Shown here: piece after piece, positions 5,903-8,310 of the stretch
Layout: every line of letters begins with the position of its first letter
How positions within the stretch are numbered: the stretch's first letter is position 1
Assembly (NCBI GenBank): GCA_945898025.1
Contig: CAMDGT010000041.1
Location: 1-8,310, forward strand
Length of the DNA: 8,310 nt
Source of the DNA: Rickettsia typhi
Lineage (GTDB): Bacteria > Pseudomonadota > Alphaproteobacteria > Rickettsiales > UBA1997
Direction: 5' to 3'
Notes under the pieces: generated by a model
Seen by the model: the letters and a program-made list of their open reading frames with translations, nothing else
Told to the model about the DNA's origin: nothing
The model's database searches: none
Made by a program: the position numbers and the translations under genes

Positions 5903-7822
5903 TTGAAAATATTAGACAAAATCAACAATCCGCAAGATTTAAAAAATCTTAATGTGAAACAATTAAAAGATTTAGCGATTGAATTAAGGGAAGAAACCAT
6001 TAAAAATGTTTCTAAAACTGGTGGGCATTTAGGTGCTGGTCTTGGAGTAATTGAGTTAACAATTGCTCTTCATTATGTTTTTAATGCCCCTGATGATAAA
6101 ATAATTTGGGATGTCGGTCATCAAGCCTATCCTCATAAAATTCTTACTGAAAGAAGAGATATGATTTCTACTATCCGCCAACCAAATGGGCTTTCTGGCT
6201 TCACCAGAAGAGCGGAAAGTAAATACGATCCTTTCGGTGCTGGTCACAGCTCAACTTCAATTTCTGCTGGTTTTGGTATCGAGATTGCTAATCAAATTAA
6301 AAAGCAATCAAACTATACTATCGCAGTAATAGGGGACGGCGCAATTAGTGCTGGCATGGCTTTTGAAGCAATGAATAATGCAGGAGATAAAAAAAACAAA
6401 AATAAAAGTCGTTTTATTGTTATTCTTAATGACAATGATATGTCAATCTCTCCTCCTACTGGCGCAATGTCTAATTATTTATCGAAATTAACATCTTCTA
6501 AAGCCTATTTCAAGTTTCGTAATTTTTCTAAAAAAGTAACTGATAAAATTTCTAAAAAATTTCCAAAGGCGGTCGTCGACTTTCCTCGTAAGTTTGAGAA
6601 GTCAATCAAAGAATGGTGGATGGGAGGTAATATTTTTGAAGAGCTAGGTTTTTACTATATTGGTGCCATTGATGGGCATAATCTAGATTTGTTGATTAAT
6701 ATTTTAAACAATATTAAATCAAATGATTTGAACAAGCCGATATTAATTCATTGCATTACTGAAAAGGGCAAAGGGTTTAATCAAGTAATGCCAAGCGACG
6801 ATAAATTGCATGCAGTTACAAAATTCGATTTAAAAACAGGTTTGCAACAAAAAAAACCCACAGAATATCTTAGCTATTCTAAAATTTTTGGCAATCACTT
6901 GAATAATCTCGCAAAGCTTGATAAATCAATAGTTGCAATAACTGCCGCGATGCCAAACGGCACGGGGCTTGATATTTTTGCAAAAAATCATCCTGATAAT
7001 TTTTTTGATGTTGGAATTGCAGAACAGCATGCGGTTACTTTTGGAGCTGGTCTTGCGACTGAAGGCATCAAGTCATTTGTTGCAATTTATTCAACTTTTT
7101 TGCAACGAGCTTACGATCAAATTATTCATGATGTTGCATTGCAGTCTTTGCCAGTAAGGTTTATAATTGATAGAGCTGGTTTTGTTGGTGCTGACGGTCC
7201 TACTCATTGCGGAGCCTTTGATATCGCTTATCTAATAAATTTGCCAAATTTCATTTTGATGGCTCCATCAAATGGGCAAGAACTAATAAAAATGATAAAT
7301 ACCGCCAACACACTTAATAATAACCCTTCAGCAATAAGATTCCCAAGGGGCGAAGCAAAGGAAAATATTAATTTTAATGACAATGAAATTCTTGAGATTG
7401 GTAAAGCAAAAATCGTGCAAAATTGTTTAGATGATTCTGCGATTAAAGTTGTAATTATTGCCTTTGGCTCAATAATTGAGAATGCAATTTCCGCCTCTAA
7501 AATTCTTGAAACAGAAAATAATCTTAAGCTTACAATCGTTGATGCCCGCTTTGCAAAGCCAATTGATGAGAATATAATTTTTGATATTGCTCAATCTCAT
7601 CAAATTTTAATTACTATAGAAGAGGGTGCTATTGGGGGCTTTGGCTCAATAGTTGCTAAGCTTCTCGCTGATAATAAGAATCTCGATAGTGGAAAATTAA
7701 AATTTCGCTCACTTTTTATGACGGATAAATTCATTGAACAAAATGAAGTATCGCAAATGCAAGAAGAATCTGGCATTGGCATTAATTCAATAGTTGCAAC
7801 CATTCGCGATTTATTGTATTAA
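5903..7822 (+). CDS. dxs: 1-deoxy-D-xylulose-5-phosphate synthase (DXS)
   Basis: DXS joins pyruvate and glyceraldehyde 3-phosphate, using thiamine diphosphate, to make DXP. This starts the MEP route to IPP and DMAPP. Numbered from TTG 5903 (639 residues, normal for the family), the protein shows TGGH with H42, the GDG motif at 144-146 with Asn178 of NDND completing the metal/ThDP site, and the catalytic acid E374 in VGIAEQHAVTF. R402 in FLQRAYDQ and D431 in GADGPTHCG match substrate-binding residues. An ATG at 5819 keeps the frame open but lies inside the tRNA gene and adds 28 unconserved residues. TTG 5903 gives the family-like start MKILDKINNPQDLKNL. ATT/ATA codons just upstream cannot be excluded. 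No good Shine-Dalgarno sequence is present and no clear terminator follows. Confidence 0.95.
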   Translation: MKILDKINNPQDLKNLNVKQLKDLAIELREETIKNVSKTGGHLGAGLGVIELTIALHYVFNAPDDKIIWDVGHQAYPHKILTERRDMISTIRQPNGLSGFTRRAESKYDPFGAGHSSTSISAGFGIEIANQIKKQSNYTIAVIGDGAISAGMAFEAMNNAGDKKNKNKSRFIVILNDNDMSISPPTGAMSNYLSKLTSSKAYFKFRNFSKKVTDKISKKFPKAVVDFPRKFEKSIKEWWMGGNIFEELGFYYIGAIDGHNLDLLINILNNIKSNDLNKPILIHCITEKGKGFNQVMPSDDKLHAVTKFDLKTGLQQKKPTEYLSYSKIFGNHLNNLAKLDKSIVAITAAMPNGTGLDIFAKNHPDNFFDVGIAEQHAVTFGAGLATEGIKSFVAIYSTFLQRAYDQIIHDVALQSLPVRFIIDRAGFVGADGPTHCGAFDIAYLINLPNFILMAPSNGQELIKMINTANTLNNNPSAIRFPRGEAKENINFNDNEILEIGKAKIVQNCLDDSAIKVVIIAFGSIIENAISASKILETENNLKLTIVDARFAKPIDENIIFDIAQSHQILITIEEGAIGGFGSIVAKLLADNKNLDSGKLKFRSLFMTDKFIEQNEVSQMQEESGIGINSIVATIRDLLY

Positions 7823-7908
7823 GAAATTGAAATAAGATAAAGTTTTAATTAGTTAATTATGATAAAAATTAAGTCTCGGGATAAGATGGATGAAAATCAA
7901 ATTATACC

Positions 7909-7928
7909 ATTTCCAATCTATAATACAT
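7909..7928 (-). repeat. 20-bp repeat, right copy of the inverted pair
   Basis: This is the exact reverse complement of positions 46-65. It lies 86 bases after the dxs stop and about 20 bases before the readable part of the decayed transposase. Its position suggests the end of an insertion sequence or the scar of one. The TA target duplication expected of IS630 elements cannot be assigned with confidence. A dispersed genomic repeat is an equally fair reading. Confidence 0.6.
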
Positions 7929-7944
7929 TATAATTGACTTCTAA

Positions 7945-8310
7945 AATTCTTCCATAAAATTACTGTTTTATCTCGAAATAAAAGAAAAAAATCCAAATAA
8001 AGCAATCTTATTTTTTGATGAGAGTAGATTTAAAAACAAATCTAAAACTGAGTTTAGCTTGCTATGAGAAAGGACGGACTCCAGTTAAAGTAACATTAGA
8101 ATTTAAGAATTTCTATCTTTATTTATCAATTAATTCTGCCGATGGCAGTAGCTTCACTCTCCTTTTGCAATCTGTAAATACTGACTGCATGAATATTTTT
8201 CTTGAAGAATTGTCCACAATAAATCAAGAAGATTTTATTTTGATAATGGACGGTGCCGTATGCCATAAATCAAAGAATTTAATCATTCCAAAAAATATTA
8301 CCAAAAAATA
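7945..8310 (+). pseudogene. Degraded IS630-family DDE transposase fragment (runs off right edge)
   Basis: Two frames together read as the middle of an IS630/Tc1-type DDE transposase. Frame one (7945-8061) gives EIKEKNPNKAILFFDESRF, with the first catalytic Asp at 8017-8019, then meets TGA at 8065. Frame two resumes at 8063 with YEKGRTPVKV, then FKNFYLYLSINSADGSSF, NTDCMNIFLEELS and ILIMDGAVCHKSK, with the second catalytic Asp at 8249-8251 and conserved His at 8264-8266. The frame change maps to about 8056-8063, where family members usually carry extra residues ending in a Trp before YEKG. The N-terminal helix-turn-helix part is missing: frame one is closed by TAA at 7942-7944. The third catalytic residue (Glu) would lie beyond the window. 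MDGAVCHKS in place of the usual MDGAGWHKS also suggests decay. Confidence 0.85.

Noticed and set aside
6056..7803. Three short frames inside dxs (6056-6247 minus, 6969-7157 plus, 7600-7803 minus)
   Set aside because: All lie within well-conserved dxs sequence and lack recognisable content.
7859..7933. 24-codon ATG frame after dxs (MIKIKSRDKMDENQ...)
   Set aside because: It is very short, matches no family I know, and its 3' part is the 20-bp repeat. It could be a remnant of a disrupted gene, but nothing supports expression.

Overview
The window is AT-rich bacterial DNA carrying five intact housekeeping genes and one tRNA gene, all on the + strand. Non-coding, repeat-bearing flanks lie on both sides. 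Protein signatures (for example the APPxGAMS-like stretch and the long middle region of DXS), the fabF-mltG pairing, the AT bias and near absence of Shine-Dalgarno sequences point to a reduced-genome alphaproteobacterium, most plausibly Rickettsiales or a similar host-associated lineage. The presence of dxs argues against genus Rickettsia itself, which has lost the MEP pathway. This placement is an inference from sequence character, not a phylogeny.

Layout: 1-535 holds no gene that I can support, but has short tandem repeats, C-rich and G-rich blocks and a possible terminator. Positions 536-4371 form a tight run: fabF (fatty acid elongation), mltG (peptidoglycan glycan-strand termination) and miaB (tRNA methylthiolation), with 2-3 nt between genes. 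An AT-only hairpin and a possible promoter separate this run from ugd (UDP-glucuronate synthesis, 4460-5773). A complete tRNA-Arg(CCU) begins 4 nt after the ugd stop, and dxs (first step of isoprenoid synthesis) follows it. The longest open frame for dxs starts inside the tRNA; the likely true start is a TTG at 5903. From 7823 to the right edge there is a short spacer, then a degraded, frameshifted IS630-type transposase fragment that runs off the window.

Functionally the genes fit a cell-envelope and translation theme. FabF supplies acyl chains for membrane lipids, and DXS starts the route to undecaprenyl phosphate. MltG trims nascent peptidoglycan and Ugd makes a sugar nucleotide for surface glycans. 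MiaB acts on i6A37-tRNA, whose isopentenyl group comes from DMAPP, a product of the pathway that DXS begins.

I see no strong candidate for an undescribed system. The points most worth a second look are a 20-bp perfect inverted repeat shared by the two outer flanks (46-65 and 7909-7928), the tRNA-Arg wedged between ugd and dxs together with the dxs start problem, and the structured-looking C-rich/G-rich leader region upstream of fabF.
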